A stretch of DNA of 64,000 bases from Bernardetiaceae bacterium. Its GTDB lineage: Bacteria; Bacteroidota; Bacteroidia; Cytophagales; Thermoflexibacteraceae. The notes below the pieces were generated by a model that was not told the DNA's origin, did not search any database, and worked only from the letters and a program-made list of their open reading frames with translations. The position numbers and the translations under genes are program-made. This document shows, one piece after another, positions 34,058 through 42,766 of this stretch. Positions within the stretch are counted from its first letter, which is position 1. Every line of letters begins with the position of its first letter. The stretch is taken from NCBI GenBank assembly GCA_025057115.1, contig JANWWZ010000002.1, positions 124,001 to 188,000 of the forward strand, in the 5' to 3' direction.

Positions 34058-35290
34058 TTAACAAAAATTTGCATAAATGCCTTGCTTGCCCAATCGGCTT
34101 AAACTAAAAAGAGGCTCTAACGGGGCTGCACCAGTGAGAATATTAGCTGCTAACTCGCCTAAGGCAGGTCCATGCTTAAAGCCGTGCCCACTGCCTCCCC
34201 CTAAAAGCCAGCAATTCTCTGCTAAGGGGTGTTGGTCTAAAATAAAATTGCCGTCAGGTGAATTTTCGTACTGGCATACTCTTGCCTCTAGTAAAGGAGC
34301 ATTTGCCATTTTCGGAAATCGGTGTGCTAAAAACTGCCGAGATTTGGATATCAAGTCAGCAGTGGGTTGCCTATCTAAATAAGTAGGATGCACTACTTGA
34401 CCGCGCTTGTCGTAAGCTACTTTAAATCCTCGGTGTGCATTGCCAGGAATGCCGTAAAAAAATTCATCGCTTTCCATATGCCAATCTATCCACACAGGCA
34501 TGGCTTCCCATGCGGCTGCTTGTTGCTCAGGTGGACCGAAGTAATACACTTCTTGGCGCGTAGGAGTAATTATCTGAGCTAACAACTCTGGAAATAGGTA
34601 TCCTAGCCATGCTCCACAAGCCCATACATATGCTTGAGCGCATAGCGTAGTGCCGTCAGAGAGTTGTATTCCTGAAAGCTGATTGTTTTCAATTTTCATG
34701 GGGCGGGCTTGTTGTTGTATATAGCGCCCGCCTCCTTGTACAAATGCTTCCTTTACTGCCTGACAACTTTCACGCGCCATTAAGTAGCCTCCTTCTGCGT
34801 CGTAAACTGCATGATGAAGGTCTGAAAAGTTGATAAGTGGATAGCGGTAACAAGCCTCTTGTGCTGAAATGTATTCATAAACAAGTCCATACTGTTGCAT
34901 AAAAGGCAAAGTAGCCTCCAGAAAAGGCATCTTTTCACTGTAGCAAAGCCATAGCAGGCCAGTTTTGTGCAGTAGAGTTTTTCCCCATTGAGCTTGATAG
35001 TCTTGCCAGAGTTGCAGAGCCCGGCGATTAAGGTGAAAATAAGTAGCATTGCTTCCATAAGCGCTGCGAATAACTCGCGTTTCATCTCCTGAGCTTGAGC
35101 GCGAATTACCCGCCCCGAACATGTCTATTAGCGTTACTCGGTAGCCTTTTTGTTGGAGTTGAAGTGCAGTCCAACCACCAAAAGCACCTGCCCCTATCAC
35201 AATAATTTCAGCATGAGGCTGCAACACAAAAACTGATTTGCCTCCACTGGTTATTTCTACTGCCGGCGGAGAAAGCGTTCTAGTATCCAT
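34058..35290 (-). CDS. FAD-dependent amine/sarcosine oxidase-like protein
   Basis: This flavoprotein of the DAO family most resembles monomeric sarcosine oxidase and N-methyltryptophan oxidase, which oxidise N-methyl amino acids with O2. The dinucleotide site is VIGAGAFGGW (about residues 31-40), then the SSSGDETRVIRSAYG segment. The C-terminal VCQYENSPDGNFILD contains a cysteine at the place used for covalent FAD attachment in that group, followed by GGGSGHGFKHGP. A 30-residue N-terminal leader precedes the Rossmann fold; the true start could be later. The substrate is unknown. Confidence 0.82.
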   Translation of the reverse strand: MDTRTLSPPAVEITSGGKSVFVLQPHAEIIVIGAGAFGGWTALQLQQKGYRVTLIDMFGAGNSRSSSGDETRVIRSAYGSNATYFHLNRRALQLWQDYQAQWGKTLLHKTGLLWLCYSEKMPFLEATLPFMQQYGLVYEYISAQEACYRYPLINFSDLHHAVYDAEGGYLMARESCQAVKEAFVQGGGRYIQQQARPMKIENNQLSGIQLSDGTTLCAQAYVWACGAWLGYLFPELLAQIITPTRQEVYYFGPPEQQAAAWEAMPVWIDWHMESDEFFYGIPGNAHRGFKVAYDKRGQVVHPTYLDRQPTADLISKSRQFLAHRFPKMANAPLLEARVCQYENSPDGNFILDQHPLAENCWLLGGGSGHGFKHGPALGELAANILTGAAPLEPLFSLSRLGKQGIYANFC

Positions 35291-35705
35291 TGTTTTTTGG
35301 TCAATTTGGTTAGGCAGTTTACAATTTAACCAATAGAATGTGGCATTAGGTAAAGAAAAGCCTTTTGCAGCAATTTTCTTTGGTAAGGCAAGGGTGCATT
35401 AGACAATATTCAATTTGCCCGCTGTTGTTCTTTTTATGGCAGCAAGTATTTTCTTTGGAAGGTGCAAAATAAAAGCGGGCTTTTTGAGCTAGCTCGATTT
35501 TACAAGTAGCTGATCATCAGGCTGATTTTAGGTAATTTGAACGGGCTTGACGCGCAAGTGCTCAAGTGTTTTTCTAAATAGTGGATAGCTCCAGGATAGA
35601 TAGCTTCTATGGAAGGCAAGCTAATTGGCACGAACAAAAAAAACTAAGCCATCCTACTGTTTAGCAGAATGGCTGTGCACCCACAAAAAGGTTGCTGAAA
35701 AATTT
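35291..35705. other. Intergenic region between nqrE and the flavin oxidase
   Basis: There is no gene in these 415 nt. The nqr terminator occupies 35636-35674. On the plus strand GCCCGCT (35417-35423) can pair with AGCGGGC (35474-35480), which is followed by five Ts, a long-loop terminator-like structure with no obvious gene in front of it. This is also where nqrF would be expected in a standard nqr operon, and nothing resembling it is present. Confidence 0.5.
35636..35674 (-). terminator. Terminator of the nqr operon
   Basis: On the minus strand the hairpin AGCCAT...ATGGCT (with inner pairs and two mismatches) is followed by TAG and eight Ts, 32 nt after the nqrE stop. It indicates that the operon ends at nqrE. 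Confidence 0.75.
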
Positions 35706-36317
35706 TTATAAAGTAATGCCCATGAAGCTCAAAAAGCCAAGCGACATAAGTCCTACGAGAATAAAGGTGATTCCCAGGCCTCTAAGCGGTTTGGGCACGT
35801 TGGAGTAGCGCATCTTTTCGCGAATAGCTGCCAGTGCTACAATTGCCAGCAGCCAGCCTATGCCCGAACTAAAACCGTACACAGCAGACTCTACAAATGA
35901 GTAAGAGCGACCCTGCATAAAAAGGGCAGCTCCTAAAATGGAGCAGTTGACAGCAATAAGCGGCAGAAAAATGCCCAGTGCACTGTAGAGAGCTGGTGTG
36001 AATTTTTCTACTACCATTTCAACCAGTTGCACAAAACTGGCTATAACAGCAATAAAAACGATGAAGGAAAGAAAAGATAAATCTACTTGCGCTAAGGCAG
36101 GACTGATCCACTGTAGTGCACCAGGCTTAAGCAAATAATTTACAATCAACCAGTTAAGAGGTACAGTAAGAGTAAGCACAAAAGTTACTGCCAACCCCAG
36201 CCCTAAGGCAGTAGAAACTTTCTTAGAAACAGCCAGGTAAGAACACATGCCTAGAAAATAGGCAAAAATCATGTTGTCTATGAAAATGGAGCGAACTCCT
36301 AAGCTAATCAGGTCCAT
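35706..36317 (-). CDS. nqrE: Na+-translocating NADH:quinone reductase subunit E
   Basis: NqrE is an integral membrane subunit of 203 residues with six helices. With NqrD it holds the intramembrane [2Fe-2S] centre; the expected cysteines are present at Cys25 ([10 protein letters not shown]) and Cys125 ([11 protein letters not shown]). It is the last gene of the cluster, 22 nt after nqrD, and is followed by a terminator rather than nqrF. It could be confused with RnfA, but the neighbouring nqrA-C settle the identity. Confidence 0.97.
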   Translation of the reverse strand: MDLISLGVRSIFIDNMIFAYFLGMCSYLAVSKKVSTALGLGLAVTFVLTLTVPLNWLIVNYLLKPGALQWISPALAQVDLSFLSFIVFIAVIASFVQLVEMVVEKFTPALYSALGIFLPLIAVNCSILGAALFMQGRSYSFVESAVYGFSSGIGWLLAIVALAAIREKMRYSNVPKPLRGLGITFILVGLMSLGFLSFMGITL

Positions 36318-36339
36318 AGTTGCTTAACGGTTTAAAAGT

Positions 36340-37014
36340 TTAGTGGTCTTCGTAGTAGCCATTGCGTGCGCGTTGAGCCCAAATCAGTAACCCGATGACA
36401 ATGCAAGCTCCTGCAGGTAACATCATCAGCCCATTGCCCTGATAAGGCAACCCTGTAAGGCTATCAGTTCCCAATATCTTGATGCCAAATACAGAGCCAG
36501 AGCCCAGTAACTCGCGGAAGAAAGATACGAGTATGAGAATGAGTCCATATCCCAGACCATTACCGACGCCATCAAGGAAAGAAGGCCAAGGTTTATTGCC
36601 TAGCGCAAATGCTTCTAAACGCCCCATAATGATGCAGTTGGTAATAATTAGCCCTACAAATACGGAAAGCTGTTTAGAAACGTCATACACATAAGCCTTT
36701 AAAAACTGATCCACAATAACTACCCAGCTTGCTACCACAGCCAGTTGCACAATAATGCGCACCCGCACCGGAATAGTATTGCGAAGCAAAGAGATGAATA
36801 AACTCGAAAAACTAGCAACAAAGGTTACCCCCAATGCCATGACTAAGGCAGGTTTCATTTGCACCGTTACAGCTAAGGCAGAACAAATGCCTAGCACTTG
36901 CACGGTGATAGGGTTGTTGCTATCTAGCGGATCGACAAGCAGTTTGCGATTTTTCTTAGAGAATAATGGCTCTGCAGGTTGTACTTTAACTGCCGTTTCA
37001 GTTTGTGCGCTCAT
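36340..37014 (-). CDS. nqrD: Na+-translocating NADH:quinone reductase subunit D
   Basis: NqrD is a membrane subunit of 224 residues with about six helices and the iron-sulfur cysteines Cys44 (LGICSALAV) and Cys127 (IITNCIIMG). It has an N-terminal cytoplasmic extension of about 30 residues. It pairs with NqrE to pass electrons across the membrane. It lies 11 nt after nqrC. Confidence 0.97.
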   Translation of the reverse strand: MSAQTETAVKVQPAEPLFSKKNRKLLVDPLDSNNPITVQVLGICSALAVTVQMKPALVMALGVTFVASFSSLFISLLRNTIPVRVRIIVQLAVVASWVVIVDQFLKAYVYDVSKQLSVFVGLIITNCIIMGRLEAFALGNKPWPSFLDGVGNGLGYGLILILVSFFRELLGSGSVFGIKILGTDSLTGLPYQGNGLMMLPAGACIVIGLLIWAQRARNGYYEDH

Positions 37015-37025
37015 TGTTTTCAGGA

Positions 37026-37757
37026 TTATTGATTAAAACTCATCTTGTTGCCGCGTTTGGATTTAATAAAGTTCTGATATCCACTCAGATACTCAGCCAA
37101 CATCGCATTTAACCCTTTGCCCGTAATAGTGGCTCCTGACATGCCATCTACCTGATGAGGGTTGTTGCTATAGTCTTGTCCTTCACCTTTTTGCATCACT
37201 ACGGAAACGATGCTATCACCTTCAAAGATTTTTTTACCTACGTAGCGAGCTTGAATCTCTTCGGTAGCGATACGAGCTCCTAGTCCAGGAGTTTCTCCCT
37301 TATGGTCAAACTTAACGCCCTTGATGGTATTTAAGTCATTTTCCAAGGCTACAAAGCCCCAGATATTATCCCACAGCCCGAATCCGTACACTGGAAAGAC
37401 GTAGTACTCGGTTTTGTTGGGATTGTTCTCGGCTACAATCTCATAAACTGGATATAGCCGCTCTACCTTGGGCTTTTTGTACTCATTAGCTACTGACACT
37501 TCTTCAGCCTTCATGCCTTGCTTCACCTCGCCTTCAAAATCGATCACGTAGGATTTTACGCGTTTCTCGTAAATGGCTCTTACATCGTCTGTATTTCGTA
37601 ACTTCATTACTGAAGCGAGGATGTTTTTCTTCTGCTCTAGGGCGATATTTTCTTGTTGCTTGGATTTCAATCCCGTCGCAGTGACGGATAGCAATAAACC
37701 GCAAATAACAGTAAGGGCAGCGGTATAGGTGATGATGTAAAAATTAGACTGTTGCAC
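37026..37757 (-). CDS. nqrC: Na+-translocating NADH:quinone reductase subunit C
   Basis: NqrC has one N-terminal membrane helix (about residues 7-28) and a periplasmic FMN domain. The flavin is attached to the threonine of the SGAT motif, seen here as DGMSGATIT (Thr210). The length of 243 is normal. Its start overlaps the nqrB stop by 14 nt, so translation is coupled. Confidence 0.97.
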   Translation of the reverse strand: MQQSNFYIITYTAALTVICGLLLSVTATGLKSKQQENIALEQKKNILASVMKLRNTDDVRAIYEKRVKSYVIDFEGEVKQGMKAEEVSVANEYKKPKVERLYPVYEIVAENNPNKTEYYVFPVYGFGLWDNIWGFVALENDLNTIKGVKFDHKGETPGLGARIATEEIQARYVGKKIFEGDSIVSVVMQKGEGQDYSNNPHQVDGMSGATITGKGLNAMLAEYLSGYQNFIKSKRGNKMSFNQ

Positions 37758-38958
37758 GGCTCAATCTTCTATTTTTATTGGCTTGAACTACGTAATAATC
37801 TATCAAAGGAGCAAATACATTCATCAGCAAAATGGCAAGCATAATGCCTTCAGGATAAGCGGGGTTGAATACGCGAATTACGATGGTAAAAAATCCTATT
37901 AGGAAGCCATAAATCCACTTGCCTGTTTCAGTGTGAGCAGCGGAGACGGGGTCGGTAGCCATGTACACTGCTCCGAAAGCCAGCCCTCCAATCACCAAGT
38001 GATAGTGTGCAGGCAAGTCCATGTAAGCATTTAGCGGGAAAGCATTCAGCAGCAAGCCAGTGAGATAGGCGCCAGCAAAAACGCTAAGGATGATTTTCCA
38101 ACTCCCCACGCCAGTGATAATTAAGATAGCCGCTCCGATGAGGCACATTAAGGTAGAAGTTTCTCCAATGGAGCCTGGAATTGCCCCAAAGAAGAGGTTT
38201 TCGAAGGAAAACAGTCCAGGTGCCCAAGCTACTTTATTTAATGCCTCTACTGCAGCTCCATGAGTAAAGTTGCTTTTCAAATTAGCAGAAGTTTCGGCGA
38301 TGATAGCCAGGGCTGTAGCGCCAGAATAGCCATCTACCGTTTTAGCTTCTTGGCCTAAATAGGTCCAAACAGAGCCAGAAATATCAGTAGGATAGGCAAA
38401 GTACAGAAAAGCTCTTGCAGTAAGGGCTACGTTGAGAATGTTCATGCCCGTTCCACCAAAGACTTCTTTGGCAACCAATACTGCAAAAACAGTAGCTAAG
38501 GCTACTTGCCATAAAGGAATAGTTACGGGCATGACCAGCGGAATAAGCATGCCTGTAACCAAAAAACCTTCATTGATGGGATGCTTGCGCATGATGGCAA
38601 AAATCACTTCTACCAAACCACCAGAAGCATAAGCTACCAAGATAATAGGCAAAACCAGCTTAAAGCCTAACAGGAATTTTTCAGCAAAGGTGGCAGTTTG
38701 ACCGATGGCGAGAAAATGTTGATGACCTACGTTCCACATGCCGTAAAACAAGCAGGGCAGTAGAGCAATGACCACCGTCATCATCATGCGCTTGAGGTCT
38801 ATGGCATCGCGGATTTGCACACCGCGAGCAGGAGTCGTAGTCGGTGGTGTGAACAAGAAGGTTTCCAATGCCTCAAAGACGTAATAGAAACGCTCTAGTT
38901 TGCCTCCTTTGGCAAACAAGGGTCGTTGTTTTTCCAAAAGTTGATGGAGAAAGTTCAT
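37744..38958 (-). CDS. nqrB: Na+-translocating NADH:quinone reductase subunit B
   Basis: NqrB is the large membrane subunit (404 residues, about ten helices) that forms the sodium channel and binds riboflavin and a covalent FMN. The FMN threonine is Thr215 in DGYSGATAL. GMWNVGHQHF and HPINEGFLVTGMLIPL are typical. It follows nqrA by about 20 nt in a single transcript. Confidence 0.97.
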   Translation of the reverse strand: MNFLHQLLEKQRPLFAKGGKLERFYYVFEALETFLFTPPTTTPARGVQIRDAIDLKRMMMTVVIALLPCLFYGMWNVGHQHFLAIGQTATFAEKFLLGFKLVLPIILVAYASGGLVEVIFAIMRKHPINEGFLVTGMLIPLVMPVTIPLWQVALATVFAVLVAKEVFGGTGMNILNVALTARAFLYFAYPTDISGSVWTYLGQEAKTVDGYSGATALAIIAETSANLKSNFTHGAAVEALNKVAWAPGLFSFENLFFGAIPGSIGETSTLMCLIGAAILIITGVGSWKIILSVFAGAYLTGLLLNAFPLNAYMDLPAHYHLVIGGLAFGAVYMATDPVSAAHTETGKWIYGFLIGFFTIVIRVFNPAYPEGIMLAILLMNVFAPLIDYYVVQANKNRRLSRATV

Positions 38959-38978
38959 AGCTATGGTTAGTTAATCAT

Positions 38979-40352
38979 TTAAGATTCGCGCATCATGTTA
39001 ATGCCTTGGCGAATAATCTGCTGAATAGGTTGCTTGGAAACATCTATAAATTCGCACAAAGCCAGGTCTTCTTCTATGACTTCATAAATGCCTAGGGCTT
39101 CCATGCCATCGTAATCGTTGGCAAGGATGGCTTTGATCAAGTGCAAGGGCAGTATATCCATTGGAACTACTTGCTCAAAAGCTCCTGTCATGACAAAAGC
39201 TCTTTCCTCGCCATTGGTGCTAGTGTCCAAAACGTATTCTTTAGTTTTGCTGTTAAGAAAAGAAAGCAACCCAAAGGCGCGGTGAAAGCTAAGGCGATTA
39301 GTAACAGGGGCTAGCCAACCTTCTGTAAGGAAAAATCGCGGTTTATCGCCTTCGGGAATTACGGTAAGCAGGTGGTCGTAAAAGCCTAAATGTCCGTTGG
39401 CTTCGATTTTGCAACCCGTCAGTACGTTTCCACTTATAAAGCGCACATGTTGGCTTTTTAAGTTGTTGGCTACCAACTTACTAATGTTAGCTCCTGTAAA
39501 AGTTTTGTAGTACTGCGGTTGTTTTACTTCCGAGCCTGCTACGGCAATTATTTTAGAGGCGTCGTAGCGCCCTTCCAAGAAGAGCTTTCCAATTTGAATA
39601 ACGCCGTAAGGATGAAGAGTCCACACAATGTCACCCTTATTAATAGGGGCAATGTGATGAATCTGCACTCCGACATTGCCAGCCGGGTGCGGACCCATGA
39701 ACTTGTGTATCCTTACGTTATTGACACTGCCAAATACTTTAGAAACTTCAGCAGCAGCATTGATACCCAAGTGAATATCGCACTTGCCTACTTTGCGAAG
39801 GATTTCTATTCCTACTTGAAAATACTGCTCTTGTCCTTTGAAAATAAATTCATAGTCGGGAGCCAAAGGACTGGTGTCAAAGGTAGAAATAAATATGTCG
39901 CGCGGTGCCAGGTGAGGATTAGCTACAATGCCAAAGGGTCGTTGAATGACTTGCACCCATACACCGCTTCCCACCATATGGGTAAGGGCATCTTCTGCGC
40001 TCAGGTTAGCTATCTCGGAGATGGTAAACTTGCGATGTTCTTGGTATTGAATTGTTCTATCACAAAGAATGACAATTTCTATTGGTTTGCGCTTCTCACC
40101 TCGATGGACTGCAATCACTTCTCCGCTCACGGGTGAAGCATAAATGACATCTTCCATTGCCTTGTCAAAAAATAAAGCGGAGCCTGCTTTTACTGTATCG
40201 CCTTCCTTTACTACAATCTTGGGACGATACATGCCAGGAAAGTCGTCAAATTTAATTGCTACAGTCTCTGGGTGATGTTCAGTAAGTTGAAGCGCTGCTT
40301 TTCCTGCCAAATTAATGTCGAAACCTTTTTTGAGCTTGATTACTTTTGACAT
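38979..40352 (-). CDS. nqrA: Na+-translocating NADH:quinone reductase subunit A
   Basis: NqrA is the cytoplasmic subunit (457 residues) that binds quinone and docks on NqrB. The N-terminus MSKVIKLKKGFDINLAGKA is the standard form in Bacteroidota, so I take this ATG rather than one 24 nt upstream. The middle contains GPHPAGNVGVQIHHI, conserved in NqrA. It is the first gene of nqrABCDE and has a good promoter 22 nt upstream. Confidence 0.97.
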   Translation of the reverse strand: MSKVIKLKKGFDINLAGKAALQLTEHHPETVAIKFDDFPGMYRPKIVVKEGDTVKAGSALFFDKAMEDVIYASPVSGEVIAVHRGEKRKPIEIVILCDRTIQYQEHRKFTISEIANLSAEDALTHMVGSGVWVQVIQRPFGIVANPHLAPRDIFISTFDTSPLAPDYEFIFKGQEQYFQVGIEILRKVGKCDIHLGINAAAEVSKVFGSVNNVRIHKFMGPHPAGNVGVQIHHIAPINKGDIVWTLHPYGVIQIGKLFLEGRYDASKIIAVAGSEVKQPQYYKTFTGANISKLVANNLKSQHVRFISGNVLTGCKIEANGHLGFYDHLLTVIPEGDKPRFFLTEGWLAPVTNRLSFHRAFGLLSFLNSKTKEYVLDTSTNGEERAFVMTGAFEQVVPMDILPLHLIKAILANDYDGMEALGIYEVIEEDLALCEFIDVSKQPIQQIIRQGINMMRES

Positions 40353-40373
40353 TGCAAATTGATTTTCAACTCG

Positions 40374-40406
40374 CAAATCTACTAAACGGTCCCTATCTAA
40401 ACCAAA
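40374..40406 (-). promoter_or_regulatory. Promoter of the nqr operon
   Basis: On the minus strand TTTG (40406-40403), a 21-nt spacer and TAGATTTG (40381-40374) match the consensus; the nqrA ATG is 21 nt after the box. Confidence 0.65.
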
Positions 40407-40430
40407 AGTTACAGAGATATGTTTAGCCTG

Positions 40431-42143
40431 CTATCCTTTCTGCCCAATGCGTTTTCTCCTTGAAAGCCAGTCTTGTAGCTGTTCTAATGAAAAAGCATTG
40501 AGAATGTGCCTGCTTTCCGCTCCTCCTTTCCGAGCCATTAGCAATCCGTAGCGCATGTGATAGAGCCCTTCTGTTTCATGGGCATCGGGGTTGATGCAAA
40601 GCAAACATCCCGCTTCAATAGCGCGGCGCACCCATCGCCAGTCTAGATCCAAACGCCACGGGTTAGCATTGATTTCAATGGCTACTTGATGGGCGGCACA
40701 AGCACTTATTACTGCCTCGTAGTCAATGGGATACCCCTCTCGGCGCAGCAAAAGCCTACCTGTGGGATGCCCTAAAATGGTAGTATAAGGATTTTCAATT
40801 GCCTTTATTAGGCGTTGCGTAGCTTTGGAGATATCCATTTTCAAACCCGAGTGCACGGAGGCAACCACATAGTCAAAAGTAGCTAAGATTTCTTCAGGAT
40901 AGTCTAGACTGCCGTCTGCCAAAATATCTGCTTCAATGCCTTTGAGGATTCTGAAGGGGGCAAGCTCCCTGTTGAGTTGATCTATTTCTCGGTGCTGCTG
41001 CTTGATTTGCTCTATGGTCAAACCATTGGCATAATAGGCTGAAACTGAGTGATCTGCTATACCAAAATACTGCAAACCCATCAAGTGGGCTGCTTGAGCC
41101 ATTTGCCGCAGGGAATCCTTGCCATCGGAGTAAGTAGAATGGTTGTGCAAGGTACCTTTAAGATCGTTCCAAGTTACTAACGTGGGAAGACTTTGTTGCT
41201 TTGCCAGAAGAACTTCAAAAGAACCCTCCCGAAGTTCTGCAGGCACAAAAGGCACGCCAAGAGCTTGATAAATGCTTTCTACCGATTCAAAAGCAGTCTG
41301 TTTTTTGATCAGTTCCAGAAAGCCCAAAGCGCTCAAATGCAAAGGCGAGGCAGTATTTTTAAGTGTTACAACGGGAAAATTTTCTAGACTTGTCCAATGG
41401 ATTTGCGCTGCAATCAGTCGATGAGCGTTGTGGGGGTCCAGCAGCCAGCCACGCCACACAAAAGGCGAACAGGCAACGAGATCGGTTTCAACAAGGGGAT
41501 TATTGTGGACCCAGTTTTCAAAAGCTAGCTCAACATTGCTCACGGCAGCAGTAACCTGAAGGCAGTCAATTACTTCCCAACAACGAGCTACTTGCCCTGT
41601 AAGTTCGGCTTTTAGGGGAGCTACCTTTTCCTGCACAGCTTTTAACAAATGCGCCGCTAATGTTTCTGCTTCTGCGTACAATATTTTGCCCTGATTGGAT
41701 TGCAAAAAGGCAATTTGCTCTAAAATACGAGCTTGTGTTTTTTCGCCAAAGCCTTTTAAAGTAGCTATTTTGCCTGCTTGGCAGGCTTCTGCCAATTCAT
41801 AAAGGGTAGTAATGCCTAGCTCTTGCCAAATGGCTTGGACCTTTTTAGCTCCTAATCCTTTGATGCTTAGCATTTCAATAACTCCTGGTGGAGTCTTGGC
41901 TTTTAGTTCTTCTAATTCTTGAAAAGTGCCACTGCGCAGCAGGCTAAGTGCTTTCCCAGCCATGTTATCCGTGAGCCCAGAGGCAATAAGACTTGCGGCA
42001 GTAAGGTCATCATCTGCAATTTCTGCCCTTTCTAGGGCTGCTATGGCATTTTGATAGCCGCGAATTTTGAAAGGATTTTCTTGGTGCAACTCCATCAAAG
42101 TTGCTGCAAGCCGAAAGCCTTTAATGATTTCTTTTTTAGACAT
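40431..42143 (-). CDS. PolX-like protein: HhH + degenerate polymerase palm + PHP domain
   Basis: This 570-residue protein has family X polymerase architecture: N-terminal 8-kDa-like domain with helix-hairpin-helix units (MLSIKGLGAKKVQAIW, LKGFGEKTQARI; about 1-150), palm (about 160-310) and a C-terminal PHP phosphoesterase domain (about 330-570). The PHP metal motifs are intact: LHNHSTYSDG (His333, His335, Asp340), GIEADILADG, SVHSGL, GHPTGR and NPDAH. The palm motif that should read GSxRR...DxD is instead TGQVARCWEVIDC (182-194), so polymerase activity is probably lost while the nuclease or phosphoesterase may remain. A repair role is likely. Confidence 0.88.
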   Translation of the reverse strand: MSKKEIIKGFRLAATLMELHQENPFKIRGYQNAIAALERAEIADDDLTAASLIASGLTDNMAGKALSLLRSGTFQELEELKAKTPPGVIEMLSIKGLGAKKVQAIWQELGITTLYELAEACQAGKIATLKGFGEKTQARILEQIAFLQSNQGKILYAEAETLAAHLLKAVQEKVAPLKAELTGQVARCWEVIDCLQVTAAVSNVELAFENWVHNNPLVETDLVACSPFVWRGWLLDPHNAHRLIAAQIHWTSLENFPVVTLKNTASPLHLSALGFLELIKKQTAFESVESIYQALGVPFVPAELREGSFEVLLAKQQSLPTLVTWNDLKGTLHNHSTYSDGKDSLRQMAQAAHLMGLQYFGIADHSVSAYYANGLTIEQIKQQHREIDQLNRELAPFRILKGIEADILADGSLDYPEEILATFDYVVASVHSGLKMDISKATQRLIKAIENPYTTILGHPTGRLLLRREGYPIDYEAVISACAAHQVAIEINANPWRLDLDWRWVRRAIEAGCLLCINPDAHETEGLYHMRYGLLMARKGGAESRHILNAFSLEQLQDWLSRRKRIGQKG

Positions 42144-42310
42144 ATAAAGCCAATGTTTCGGACATACAAAGCCAAAATAGCAATTGCTGCAGTCAAAGAG
42201 TGCATTTTTTTCAACTGCGTTCTAATCTTCCTTTTTCAGGTACTCAGATACCGGTTAGTGTTCGAGCTTCAAGAGATGGTTTAAGCATTTGTTTATGCAA
42301 ATAAACGGTT

Positions 42311-42340
42311 TTGTTTTCCTAAAAAGCGAATATATCTTTG
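42311..42340 (+). promoter_or_regulatory. Orphan promoter of a candidate small RNA
   Basis: TTG (42311-42313), a 19-nt spacer and TATCTTTG (42333-42340) form one of the best-matching promoters in the window. No protein gene follows on this strand for 3 kb. Confidence 0.65.
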
Positions 42341-42345
42341 CAGCG

Positions 42346-42424
42346 GTGATTGAGAGCAAATAGTTTTTTCATTTTCATATTTACTGGTGAGACTAAAGGA
42401 CGCGGCTTTGCGGCGTCCTTTTTT
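42346..42424 (+). ncRNA. Candidate small RNA, about 80 nt
   Basis: A transcript starting about 5 nt after the TATCTTTG box would end at the T-tract of the terminator 42395-42424, giving about 80 nt. The longest ATG or GTG frame inside is only a few codons, so it is unlikely to encode a protein. Its 5' half is A/T-rich and mostly unpaired (with TTTTTTCATTTTCAT), its 3' half is the terminator hairpin, a layout typical of trans-acting regulatory RNAs. I do not recognise a known family. The exact ends are inferred. Confidence 0.55.
42395..42424 (+). terminator. Rho-independent terminator of the candidate small RNA
   Basis: A 9-bp stem AAAGGACGC / GCGTCCTTT with a 9-nt loop, followed by six Ts on the plus strand. 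No plus-strand protein gene precedes it; the nearest upstream gene is on the other strand. Confidence 0.88.
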
Positions 42425-42581
42425 AGTTTTGGCGCAGGGTAGCTTCTTTTTGCTCTTTGGAGTTGTTGAAAAATCGCAACTTAGGTGAAATTATTAGTAA
42501 AGTTTTAATATTTTTACCAACACGGCTTGCTAAAGACCCGTTTTTGTAAATCCTCCTATCTGCATAAAGTAACTTTCAAAC

Positions 42582-42616
42582 AAAAAAGCTCGCCTGAAGA
42601 CAGGCAAGCTTTTTTC
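42582..42616 (-). terminator. Bidirectional terminator after the DUF697 gene
   Basis: The hairpin AGCT-GCCTG-AAGA-CAGGC-AGCT has one mismatch and is flanked by A6 and T6, so it can stop transcription on both strands. It lies about 150 nt past the stop of the minus-strand DUF697 gene. Confidence 0.8.
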
Positions 42617-42766
42617 ACTTCTACAACTTAACCCTATTGATTTTGAAAAAGTGTCATCGATACCACTTTACAAGCTCCAGCAAGCTCTCTATGGCGACTT
42701 ATCGCCAGTGGCACTATGCAGTACCAAAGGTAGGCCAAAAAAAGTGCTTGCGTATCTTAATTTGTG

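Larger units (their letters stand above)
42144..42766. other. Intergenic region holding a candidate small RNA and two terminators
   Basis: There are no protein genes in these 623 nt. The region contains an orphan promoter (42311-42340), a short transcribed segment ending in a strong plus-strand terminator (42395-42424), and a bidirectional terminator (42582-42616). In the first 50 nt GGCTTTRTATGTC occurs twice on the minus strand (about 42145-42175), ahead of the PolX-like start. Confidence 0.6.

Noticed and set aside
39519-40136. 205-codon frame antisense to nqrA
   Set aside because: Entirely inside a certain gene, no domain, no promoter.
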